From assembly GCA_934663655.1 (NCBI GenBank), contig CAKUKT010000160.1, positions 1 through 6,387 of the forward strand: a stretch of DNA of 6,387 nt, given 5' to 3'. The position numbers were made by a program, and so were the translations under genes. This DNA comes from an uncultured Victivallaceae bacterium (lineage in GTDB: Bacteria > Verrucomicrobiota > Lentisphaeria > Victivallales > Victivallaceae). The number at the start of each line of letters is the position of its first letter. Within the stretch, counting starts at the first letter, position 1. The notes beneath the pieces are model-generated. The model was given only the letters and a program-made list of their open reading frames with translations. It ran no database searches and was not told where the DNA came from. Of the stretch, positions 1 to 5,907 are shown piece after piece.

Positions 1-738
1 GTACAGGGTGTTGAAAAGGTGGAAGAAATCTTCCTGAAGCTGATACTTCTTGGCCAGACTGTGAATGTCATCGATCAGCAGCACATCCACATCCTGCATC
101 AGCGAGCGGAAACTGGAGAGACTCTGCTTCTGATTGAGCAAATCATAAAAGGTGTTGATCAACTCGGCACTGGTGGTACTGCGGATAACCGCGCCGGGAT
201 GGGAGGCGCGAACTCCCGCCGCCACCGCCTGAAGCAGATGCGTCTTGCCGACTCCATTGGTGCCGTAAAGAAACAGCGGATTGTACAATCCCGGTTCTTC
301 AACCGCGGCGCGGGCGGCGGCAAAAGCATGTTTGTTGGCGTCGCAAACAACAAAATTATCAAAGGTGTAGTCGTGAGGATTGCGGTGCGGCCGCATCGGC
401 CGGGGCGGAATTTCCGTCGTCGAAGTCACCGCCGGCGGCTCCGGAACGGTTTTAACTTCCTTATCGACCGGCGGCTCATAGCCGCTTTCGAACCGGTAGG
501 AGAAGTCAACGCCGTTGATGTTCATCAGCGCTTCCCGCAGCAGGTCGTCATACTGGTCACTGACGATGCTGCCGAAGAAATCGTCCGGAATACCGAGCGA
601 AAGCACCGAACCGGAATCATCAACCGCCAGCGGGGTCATGTTTTTGAACCACTGACAATACGACGGCTCATTGCGTTCCTTGAGGCGACCGGCGGCGATC
701 CGCCAGATGTCGGCCGCACAAACTTCAACCTTCTCCAT
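1..738 (-). CDS. dnaA: Chromosomal replication initiator DnaA (N-terminal part, cut by window edge)
   Basis: DnaA binds DnaA boxes at the origin and, in its ATP form, melts DNA to start replication. The 246 visible codons cover domain I (about residues 1-80, including QWFKNMTPL near 30-37), a proline-rich variable linker (about 88-120) and the first half of the AAA+ domain. The AAA+ entry motif YTFDNFV is at 124-130, Walker A GTNGVGKT at 159-166 and Walker B DVLLIDDIH at 218-226, followed by the family's FFHLFNTLY (238-246). Two small departures from what I recall as typical are T160 where a second Gly is usual (GGxGxGKT) and His226 where Gln is usual after IDDI. The rest of the AAA+ domain and the DNA-binding domain IV lie beyond position 1. 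ATG at 738 is the only reasonable start: the frame upstream contains no ATG/GTG/TTG before an in-frame TGA-TAA pair. Its Shine-Dalgarno is weak. A promoter is seen at 884-912. Identification is secure. Confidence 0.96.
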   Translation of the reverse strand, partial: MEKVEVCAADIWRIAAGRLKERNEPSYCQWFKNMTPLAVDDSGSVLSLGIPDDFFGSIVSDQYDDLLREALMNINGVDFSYRFESGYEPPVDKEVKTVPEPPAVTSTTEIPPRPMRPHRNPHDYTFDNFVVCDANKHAFAAARAAVEEPGLYNPLFLYGTNGVGKTHLLQAVAAGVRASHPGAVIRSTTSAELINTFYDLLNQKQSLSSFRSLMQDVDVLLIDDIHSLAKKYQLQEDFFHLFNTLY

Positions 739-883
739 AAATTCCGTTACAACCGATACGTTTAAAAACCTGATCGCGATTCCGTTTCCACGGCATCGCT
801 GAGAACATTATCAAACCGCTCCCGGAGTCGGCGAAATTCCGACATCCGTCGATTTACAATCCCCCGGTAGCGGGAACAGTCAT

Positions 884-912
884 AATATATTACCGTCCGG
901 TGAAAGTGTCAA
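884..912 (-). promoter_or_regulatory. Predicted sigma70-like promoter of dnaA
   Basis: On the minus strand there is a perfect -35 TTGACA (912-907), a 17-base spacer (906-890) and a -10 TATATT (889-884, 5 of 6 to consensus). Transcription would start near 877, leaving a leader of about 140 bases before the dnaA ATG at 738. A second GGGTTGACA copy lies 14 bases upstream (TTGACA at 926-921) but has no matching -10, so it may be an operator half or chance. Confidence 0.65.
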
Positions 913-1189
913 CCCCGCAATGTCAACCCGTGGTCCTCATTCCGGGGCCGCGGCGAAGTTATTAACAGGAGAAGTGCAATCCCCTCACATATCAATGTTT
1001 TAAGTTATTTTTCCCGTCGAAATGCCGCAAAAATGTCGTCTGTTGTTAATTGCTTTTTGCTAAGGAGATGTAGCATTTTACGCTCGAAATCTCCCCGGAG
1101 ACCGTTTTATCGGCTCAACTTCCGGTGTAAAAAGCGCAATCTTCCTGCCGGGTCAATAAGTTACAGAGAAATACAATTTTTTCCGGGGA

Positions 1190-1212
1190 GTTGTTCACAA
1201 CTTATCAACAAC
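1190..1212 (+). promoter_or_regulatory. Pair of DnaA-box-like 9-mers inside a short inverted repeat
   Basis: Two 9-mers lie head to tail on the plus strand, 2 bases apart: TTGTTCACA (1191-1199) and TTATCAACA (1202-1210). Each has one mismatch to the DnaA-box consensus TTATNCACA. The element is bounded by 6-base inverted arms GTTGTT (1190-1195) and AACAAC (1207-1212). It sits about 450 bases upstream of dnaA, next to AT-rich sequence. A DnaA-binding role is inferred from sequence similarity and location only. Confidence 0.4.
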
Positions 1213-1345
1213 CGGTGGTGGATGGTTTTTTCCGCCTGCCCAAAACATTCAAAGCTACGGCAGCACCGCCCTCCCCCGGTCCGGAGACAAGGCCGTCTCC
1301 CCCGGGGAAACGACCAGAGATCAAGGACAAAGAACCGGCGGGAAA

Positions 1346-2020
1346 TCAGTTTCCAGCGCCGGATTTCTCAACCGCGGCCCGGAAATAAAGCAGTCGGTCC
1401 GGATCATTGTCATAGGGAATGTTCTTACACCTGGCAAGCGCAAACACGTCCGGATATTCGACCGGAAACGGTTCAACTCCCGGTGGCAGCAACGCCGCCA
1501 CCGCCGCCTCCTCCGCCGCCGGAACGGTTAAACGCATTCCGGGACGGGAACCGAGAAACTCCGCCGCCGCCTCCCGGCCGAGAACCAGATTCTCACCGGT
1601 CGGCATCAACATCCCGTCAACCCGGGTGACGCCGCAAAAAAAGAGTTCGTGGTTTCTGCCGTCATAAAGAGCGCCCACCGTCTCCCCTTCGCCCACGCCG
1701 ATCACCGAAGCGAACCCCAGCGCGCCGGGGACGCAACGAAACGATTTCTCCGGCTTGCCGAAACACCATCCTGCCGCCAGCACCGCCAGAATCCGCAATC
1801 CGGTGAAACTGCCCGGACCGGCGCCCACCGTCCAGCGATCCACCGCGTCAACCGATAAGCCGAAGCGGGCAAGTTCAGTATCGATGAATCCGGTAAGATC
1901 CGCCGAATCCCGCCCCCGCAACGGCCGCGAAACCATGAATAAATCATTGTCATCGCGCCGCAGCGCCAGATAAAAACGGCCCGCAGCCGAATCAAGAACA
2001 CCATCCAGCATGACGATCAC
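1346..2020 (-). CDS. tsaB: tRNA threonylcarbamoyladenosine biosynthesis protein TsaB
   Basis: TsaB is the inactive Kae1/TsaD paralogue that dimerises with TsaD and, with TsaE, installs t6A at position 37 of ANN-decoding tRNAs in the cytoplasm. The 224 residues match the family's usual length. The hallmark GPGSFTGLR stands at 68-76 within the typical context of a preceding hydrophobic strand and a following helix, and the C-terminus has a degenerate version (DPDRLLYFR) of the family's conserved closing Tyr-x-Arg region. The first strand (MIVMLDG) is an eroded form of the usual N-terminal Ile-Asp-Thr-Ser segment. The C-terminal half is alanine-rich from a CCG-rich stretch. The GTG start at 2020 overlaps the lysA stop as GTGA, implying translational coupling. 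However, the strong Shine-Dalgarno fits an ATG at 2011 better (see RBS entry), which would give 221 residues. Last gene of the cluster. Confidence 0.85.
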   Translation of the reverse strand: MIVMLDGVLDSAAGRFYLALRRDDNDLFMVSRPLRGRDSADLTGFIDTELARFGLSVDAVDRWTVGAGPGSFTGLRILAVLAAGWCFGKPEKSFRCVPGALGFASVIGVGEGETVGALYDGRNHELFFCGVTRVDGMLMPTGENLVLGREAAAEFLGSRPGMRLTVPAAEEAAVAALLPPGVEPFPVEYPDVFALARCKNIPYDNDPDRLLYFRAAVEKSGAGN

Positions 2021-3234
2021 ACCTCCCCGGAACCGATAAGTTCCGCCACCAGTTCGGCGTTGCTCTTACGGGGCCGGTAAAACACCACCCGGCCACCGGC
2101 AACCACCACCTCGCCCGGCATCGCCCGCAGGTTGTAAACGCCCCCCATCGAATAACAGTAGGCGCCGGCATTGGCGATCCCGAGGATATCATATTCCCGG
2201 ATTTCGGGCAGTTCACGCTGTTCGGCGAACCGGTCGCCGGTTTCACAGATATTCCCGCAGACATCGTAAACGTGCGGGGCGCCGCCGGGGTTGCTGAGAT
2301 TTTCAATCCGGTGGTAAGCGCCGTAAAGCACCGGCCGGATCAGCTGCGGAAAACCGGAGTCGCAGCCGGCGATCACCCGGGAACGATTATGTTTGATGGT
2401 GTTCACCTGGGTAAGCAGCCATCCGGCTTCGGCAACCAGATATTTGCCGGGTTCGAAGCGCATCTCCAGGTCGCGACCGTAACGACGGCAGAAATCGGCG
2501 AAACGCCGGGTGATTTCTTCTCCCATCGCCACGTAATCAATCCGGGCCTCGCCGGGTTTGTAGGGAACCTTGAAGCCGCCGCCGAAATCAAGAAATTCAA
2601 GTTCCGGGAAATTTTCACGGGTGGCGACGGACATCAGATTTTCCATACTCCGGAACACCGATTCCGCATGCTGAATTCCGCTTCCGGTGTGTTCATGCAG
2701 CCCGACCACGACCAGTCCGGCCTCGCGCACGATTCTCAGCACCTCGTCCACATCGTCGAGCAAAATTCCGAATTTCGTGAGATCGCCGCCGGTCATCGTC
2801 ATCGCGCTGTCCCCGTCACAGACATCGGGATTGAAACGCAGACAGATCCGGCTGCCCGGGTGCGACGCGGCCAATTTGCGCAACCGCGACAGCGAACCGA
2901 TGTTCATCAAGACTCCGGTCGCAAAGACCTCTTCAAATTCGGCGTCGGTCATGTTGTTGGCAGTATAGATGATCCGCCCGGGAGCAAATCCGAGCTGCAG
3001 CGAATAAAGTACCTCCGCCGGACTCACCGCATCAATGCCGGCTCCGGCGTCGCGAAGCAACCGCAGCAAACCCGGATTGTAGTTGGCTTTCAGCGCATAA
3101 TGAATGCTCAGTTTCGGCCAGGTGATGAACTTGCCAAGTTCATTGTAACGCTCGATCATCAGGTCGCCGTCGTATACGAAAAGCGGAGTACCGAATTTTT
3201 CGGCCAACTCCAGCAGCTCTTCTCTCTCCAGCAT
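2017..3234 (-). CDS. lysA: Diaminopimelate decarboxylase LysA (PLP-dependent, fold type III)
   Basis: The predicted reaction is decarboxylation of meso-2,6-diaminopimelate to L-lysine, the last step of lysine synthesis, in the cytosol. The 405 residues span the alanine-racemase-like TIM barrel and the C-terminal beta domain. Visible motifs are HYALKAN with the PLP Schiff-base Lys49, TKFG (153-156), HTGSG (182-186), DFGGGF with the phosphate-binding glycines (216-221), EPGK (261-264), LIRPVLYGAYH (298-308), NICETGD with the presumed catalytic Cys330, and AGAY with Tyr359. From memory, most LysA proteins have HIGSQ and EPGR at the second and fourth sites; here HxGSG resembles ornithine/arginine decarboxylases and the Arg is Lys, so substrate choice is not fully certain. 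The CE(T/S)GD motif argues for LysA. AAAGGA about 10 bases before the ATG is a fair ribosome site. It lies 32 bases after the cupin and overlaps tsaB by 4. Confidence 0.88.
   Translation of the reverse strand: MLEREELLELAEKFGTPLFVYDGDLMIERYNELGKFITWPKLSIHYALKANYNPGLLRLLRDAGAGIDAVSPAEVLYSLQLGFAPGRIIYTANNMTDAEFEEVFATGVLMNIGSLSRLRKLAASHPGSRICLRFNPDVCDGDSAMTMTGGDLTKFGILLDDVDEVLRIVREAGLVVVGLHEHTGSGIQHAESVFRSMENLMSVATRENFPELEFLDFGGGFKVPYKPGEARIDYVAMGEEITRRFADFCRRYGRDLEMRFEPGKYLVAEAGWLLTQVNTIKHNRSRVIAGCDSGFPQLIRPVLYGAYHRIENLSNPGGAPHVYDVCGNICETGDRFAEQRELPEIREYDILGIANAGAYCYSMGGVYNLRAMPGEVVVAGGRVVFYRPRKSNAELVAELIGSGEV
2022..2026 (-). promoter_or_regulatory. Strong Shine-Dalgarno for tsaB that bears on its start
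   Basis: On the minus strand, GGAGG within GGGGAGGT lies inside the last codons of lysA. It is only 1 base from the GTG at 2020 but 10 bases from the in-frame ATG at 2011. Spacing favours the ATG, while the resemblance of the first strand to TsaB favours the GTG. The placement shows that tsaB is translated from the lysA message. Confidence 0.6.
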
Positions 3235-3266
3235 CGCTGCAATATCCTTTATGAAAAGCCGGAAAA

Positions 3267-3617
3267 TCAGTACCTGGTTATCACGGCGAGAATTTCCAAC
3301 GTATCTTCGCCGATATTGCGGATTGAATGACCGGCGCCGTTGCCGGTGAGCAGCGTATCTCCGGCTTCGAGTTCAACCGTGACGCCGTTGTCATCTGCCT
3401 GCGCCCGCCCGGAAATAATGTAGAAAAGCTCCTCCTCGCCCTCATGCCGGTGAAAACCGATCGATGAACCGGGTTCCAGAGTTAATTTCGCCGCCATTCG
3501 GTTCGGCGCGAGCATTTCCTTTGCGGGCTCCCAGAGGTGTTCGATCCCGACCTGTCCAGTGCCGCCGCGCATCTCCCGGCGGATTTCGGTACGATAATGG
3601 CCGTGTTGACGGTTCAT
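3267..3617 (-). CDS. Small single-domain cupin protein
   Basis: A 116-residue protein that is essentially one cupin beta barrel. Cupin motif 1 is complete, G(x)5HxH(x)4E(x)6G, at residues 51-71 (FHRHEGEEE in its middle). Motif 2 is GDTLLTGNGAGHSIRN at 85-100, with Gly instead of the usual Pro but with the last metal-binding His and the closing Asn kept. All four metal ligands (two His, Glu, His) are therefore present and a bound divalent metal is likely. No signal peptide is seen. Small cupins of this kind serve as isomerases, dioxygenases, sugar-binding or sensory proteins, and the sequence does not choose between them. It starts 7 bases after the activase-dehydratase stop, with an AAAGG about 11 bases before the ATG, and is followed by lysA 32 bases on, so it is co-transcribed. 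A link to the activase-dehydratase reaction is possible but inferred. Confidence 0.85.
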   Translation of the reverse strand: MNRQHGHYRTEIRREMRGGTGQVGIEHLWEPAKEMLAPNRMAAKLTLEPGSSIGFHRHEGEEELFYIISGRAQADDNGVTVELEAGDTLLTGNGAGHSIRNIGEDTLEILAVITRY

Positions 3618-3624
3618 ATTGACA

Positions 3625-5703
3625 TCAGCCTTTCAATTTTCCGAAGATATTTCCATATTTCTTTTCGTTCAGCGCCTCGACGTAGGCGGAGATCTTCGTC
3701 TCGGTGCTGCACGGATCGATCGTGGTGTCGACGCAATCGCCATCGATCACCAGCAGCGGCACTGCGGCCTTGTTGAGTTCCTCGCGGAGGTGCTTGATGA
3801 AACTGCTGTCAGCCATCGAGCAGCGGCCGAAACCGTGGTTGTAGAGAATACAGCCGTTGAACGAAGCCAGCTGAACCTGTTCGACAATCGCCCGCACCCG
3901 CAACGCCGGATCCATGAATCCGGTCGTCAGCAGTTTGCGCGCCAGCGAACGGTAGGGATCCGCCGGATCAAGCGGTTTCCAGCCGATATAGTTGACCTCT
4001 TCAAAAACGATCGGCGCCCGGCACTTGACCTCCACGAAATCGAGCAGCTTGCTGTCGTAGAACGGCGGCAGATGGAGCCAGAGCAGCCGATGGGTGTCGT
4101 CAATCGATGCGTTTTTGAGTTCGGAAGCCGCCGCAAGCAGTTCGCCGTAGAGCGCCTTCTGAATTTCAGTCAACTCCGGACGCCCCCAGAGCTGGCTGAA
4201 AATCGTCGCAAAATAGATCGCCTGCGATCCCCGGCACAGCGGCGGATTGACCCGGCGCAGTTCATTGCATTTGAGCGAATATTCCCGCGCGGCGTTGGAG
4301 TGATCGCACGCTTCGCGCAACCGGCCGGGATCCATCTTGAGACCGGTGGATTTTTCGAGCATGTTCACCGCGCGTTCGAGTTCGCCCGCCAGCACTTCGA
4401 CATTGGCGTCGCAGTCCCCGCCGGCGGCCGGAGTATGAAGCGAATAGATGTTGTTCTCGATATCGTAATTGCGCGCGAGATCCCGGAAAATACGTTCTCC
4501 CTGCTGGCAGGGCTGCGAAGTGGAAACCACACACGCCGGCTTCGGCAGTTCCACGCCTTCAAGAACCCGCAGAAATGAACACGTCTCCCCGGAAAAACCC
4601 TTGCATGAGGCCTGGTCGAAAGCCCTCTTCACCTTGTGCTGGCTTCTCGCAAACAGCGCCGCATAGGTCTCCAGCGTCAGCGAACGCACCCCGAGCGCAT
4701 TGAGAATTTCCGACGGGAAGAAGAGATTTCTCCAGACCAGCGGCGCCCCGGAACGGCCGAGAAAATCCCGGCGGGTGGACTTGGCGCGCAGACTTACCGC
4801 AACGGAACGGCGTTCCGGTGGCGGCAGCCCGCTTTCGGGATCCAGGCGATCCTTGAGTCCGGAATACTGCAACGCCAGACAGGCCGCCCCCAGCGCCCCC
4901 ATCACCCCGTGAAATTCCGGAATAATGATGTTGTTGCCGGTGATTTCCCGCAGATAATAGGCAACCGCCCGGTTGTAGGCGACTCCGCCCTGGAAAATGA
5001 TATCGCCCTTATAGCCGAGGAACAACTCTCCGACCCCGGACATAACCGTCCGCGCCTGAGCGCGGCAGGCGCCGCCGATGATGTCGCCGAGCGGATAACG
5101 GTTCTTGAATTTGTTGATCGAAGTGGCGGTCAGCACCGCGCAGACCGAGGAAAATTCGAGATTGCTGTCATAATTGACATGGTTGGCCATCTCGCTGACC
5201 GGCACGCCGAGCTTGGCGGCGATATTGTCGAGAAAGGCTCCGGTCCCGGCGGCGCAGATGCCGCTCATCTTGTAGTTCCACATCCGCATCCGCGGATTGA
5301 ATACCATCGCCTTGCTGTCCTGACCGCCGACATCAAGAATCGCCGAACAATCCGGATAGTAGTGCCGGGCGCCGGCGACGTGCGCAGTTACCTCACTGAC
5401 CCGGAAATCGTAGGGAATAAAATCAGCGGTGTCCTCGACGATCTGACTGCCGGTAACCACCGTGCATTCGATGGCGTCAAGCCCGGAAAGCCCCGCCGCC
5501 TGTAGAAATTCATCCACCGTATGACGCAACTGCCCGAGATTGCAGGCCCCGCAGCGCGCACACACACCGGAACACCGGACCCGTCCGGAATCCACCGGTT
5601 GAGTGCGCTGATAAATCTTATGACGAACCTTGCCGCGATCATTCATCAATACCGCTTTGAAGGTAGTCGAACCGATATCGATCCCCAAAAACAACTTTTC
5701 CAT
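3625..5703 (-). CDS. Fused CoA-dehydratase activase (BcrA/BadF/HgdC) and HgdB-like 2-hydroxyacyl-CoA dehydratase domain
   Basis: First gene of the cluster, 692 residues from the ATG at 5703 (a GTG at 5712 would add three). Residues 1-280 are an ASKHA ATPase of the activase family: phosphate-1 loop GIDIGSTTFK (7-16), DVGGQDSKA (124-132), GICAAGTG with Cys150, SSVCAV with Cys188, and the nucleotide-site segment FQGGVAYNRA (237-246). Cys150 and Cys188 match the pair that in HgdC-type dimers holds one [4Fe-4S] cluster between subunits. Residues 40-54 add a cysteine knot, C44xxxC48xxC51xxC54. After a linker (about 282-320) comes an HgdB-like region (about 321-680) with candidate cluster cysteines 367, 375, 399, 618, 628, 657 and 665. 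In this family, ATP hydrolysis drives low-potential electron transfer from activase to dehydratase; related double-cubane-cluster proteins reduce small substrates. No partner subunit, CoA-transferase or electron donor is in view, so the substrate is unknown. Cytosolic, expected to be oxygen-sensitive. Confidence 0.85.
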   Translation of the reverse strand: MEKLFLGIDIGSTTFKAVLMNDRGKVRHKIYQRTQPVDSGRVRCSGVCARCGACNLGQLRHTVDEFLQAAGLSGLDAIECTVVTGSQIVEDTADFIPYDFRVSEVTAHVAGARHYYPDCSAILDVGGQDSKAMVFNPRMRMWNYKMSGICAAGTGAFLDNIAAKLGVPVSEMANHVNYDSNLEFSSVCAVLTATSINKFKNRYPLGDIIGGACRAQARTVMSGVGELFLGYKGDIIFQGGVAYNRAVAYYLREITGNNIIIPEFHGVMGALGAACLALQYSGLKDRLDPESGLPPPERRSVAVSLRAKSTRRDFLGRSGAPLVWRNLFFPSEILNALGVRSLTLETYAALFARSQHKVKRAFDQASCKGFSGETCSFLRVLEGVELPKPACVVSTSQPCQQGERIFRDLARNYDIENNIYSLHTPAAGGDCDANVEVLAGELERAVNMLEKSTGLKMDPGRLREACDHSNAAREYSLKCNELRRVNPPLCRGSQAIYFATIFSQLWGRPELTEIQKALYGELLAAASELKNASIDDTHRLLWLHLPPFYDSKLLDFVEVKCRAPIVFEEVNYIGWKPLDPADPYRSLARKLLTTGFMDPALRVRAIVEQVQLASFNGCILYNHGFGRCSMADSSFIKHLREELNKAAVPLLVIDGDCVDTTIDPCSTETKISAYVEALNEKKYGNIFGKLKG

Positions 5704-5778
5704 GATCAGCACATTCTCAATCGCTTCCCGACGAAATTTCTCCGGCGGGAATATATTCTTATCAAATACTCATTTAAT

Positions 5779-5807
5779 AATATACATCACCGGGGATTTT
5801 TTTTCAA
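5779..5807 (-). promoter_or_regulatory. Predicted sigma70-like promoter of the activase-cupin-lysA-tsaB cluster
   Basis: On the minus strand there is a -35 TTGAAA (5807-5802, 5 of 6), a 17-base spacer that includes an A-tract, and a -10 TATATT (5784-5779, identical to the -10 proposed for dnaA). Transcription would begin near 5772, about 70 bases before the ATG at 5703. No other promoter of this quality was seen ahead of the downstream genes, whose gaps are 7 and 32 bases and a 4-base overlap. Confidence 0.6.
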
Positions 5808-5837
5808 TCAAAGCGCGGAAAACCGGCATGGCAAGCA

Positions 5838-5879
5838 TGGAAAATTTTTCAAAGCAGGTGTATATTAATTGGCTATAAT
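5838..5879 (+). promoter_or_regulatory. Weak candidate promoter(s) of the SWIM-YjeF_N gene
   Basis: Two overlapping possibilities exist on the plus strand. One is TGGAAA (5838-5843), 17 bases, TATATT (5861-5866). The other is a perfect -10 TATAAT (5874-5879) without a good -35. Either would give a short leader before the ATG at 5908. The preceding 18 bases are an imperfect 9-base tandem repeat, GCATGGCAA then GCATGGAAA (5826-5843), which could be an operator or chance. Confidence 0.35.
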
Positions 5880-5907
5880 TGACAATCAACCATTTTCCGG
5901 GAAGCTG

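Larger units (their letters stand above)
739..1345. other. Gene-poor region between tsaB and dnaA; dnaA leader and possible origin region
   Basis: About 600 bases with no convincing gene on either strand. Reading towards dnaA (minus strand), it begins after the tsaB stop and contains a 6-bp-arm hairpin (GGAGAC 1283-1288, GTCTCC 1295-1300, no U-tract). Next come a pair of DnaA-box-like 9-mers (1191-1210), AT-rich stretches (about 1000-1080 and 1155-1182), a further related 9-mer TTATTAACA (959-967), two copies of GGGTTGACA 14 bases apart, and the dnaA promoter. The predicted dnaA 5' leader of about 140 bases includes a possible 27-codon reading frame (845 down to 762). The combination suggests autoregulation of dnaA or an origin element, but that is inference; there is no dense array of perfect boxes. 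Confidence 0.5.

Noticed and set aside
19..765. Open frame of 248 codons on the plus strand
   Set aside because: It lies antisense to dnaA, which has unmistakable Walker motifs; the plus-strand product shows no recognisable domain.
1064..1094. GGAGAT...ATCTCC inverted repeat as a riboswitch or small RNA
   Set aside because: Six-base arms with a loose 19-base loop and no conserved riboswitch core; likely chance.
1273..1307. Hairpin after tsaB as a rho-independent terminator
   Set aside because: The arms GGAGAC/GTCTCC with outer CCCC/GGGG form a stem, but no T-run follows on the minus strand.
1491..1520. CCG/CCGCCT-rich run as a microsatellite
   Set aside because: It encodes an alanine-rich part of tsaB in frame with no precise repeat unit.
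1033..1629. Plus-strand frame of 198 codons with a proline run
   Set aside because: Its second half is antisense to tsaB, and the proline run comes from CCG-rich tsaB codons. The AAGGAG at 1062-1067 is followed by ATG-TAG and drives nothing.
2272..3330. Plus-strand frame of 352 codons
   Set aside because: Antisense to lysA and the cupin; the minus-strand proteins carry the family motifs.
3619..5505. Long plus-strand frames (3619-4578 and 4636-5505)
   Set aside because: Both mirror the activase-dehydratase gene; they arise from its GC-rich third positions.
5879..5907. TTGACA at 5879-5884 as the -35 of the SWIM-YjeF_N gene
   Set aside because: No -10-like hexamer is found at 16-18 bases, and the start site would fall inside the coding region.
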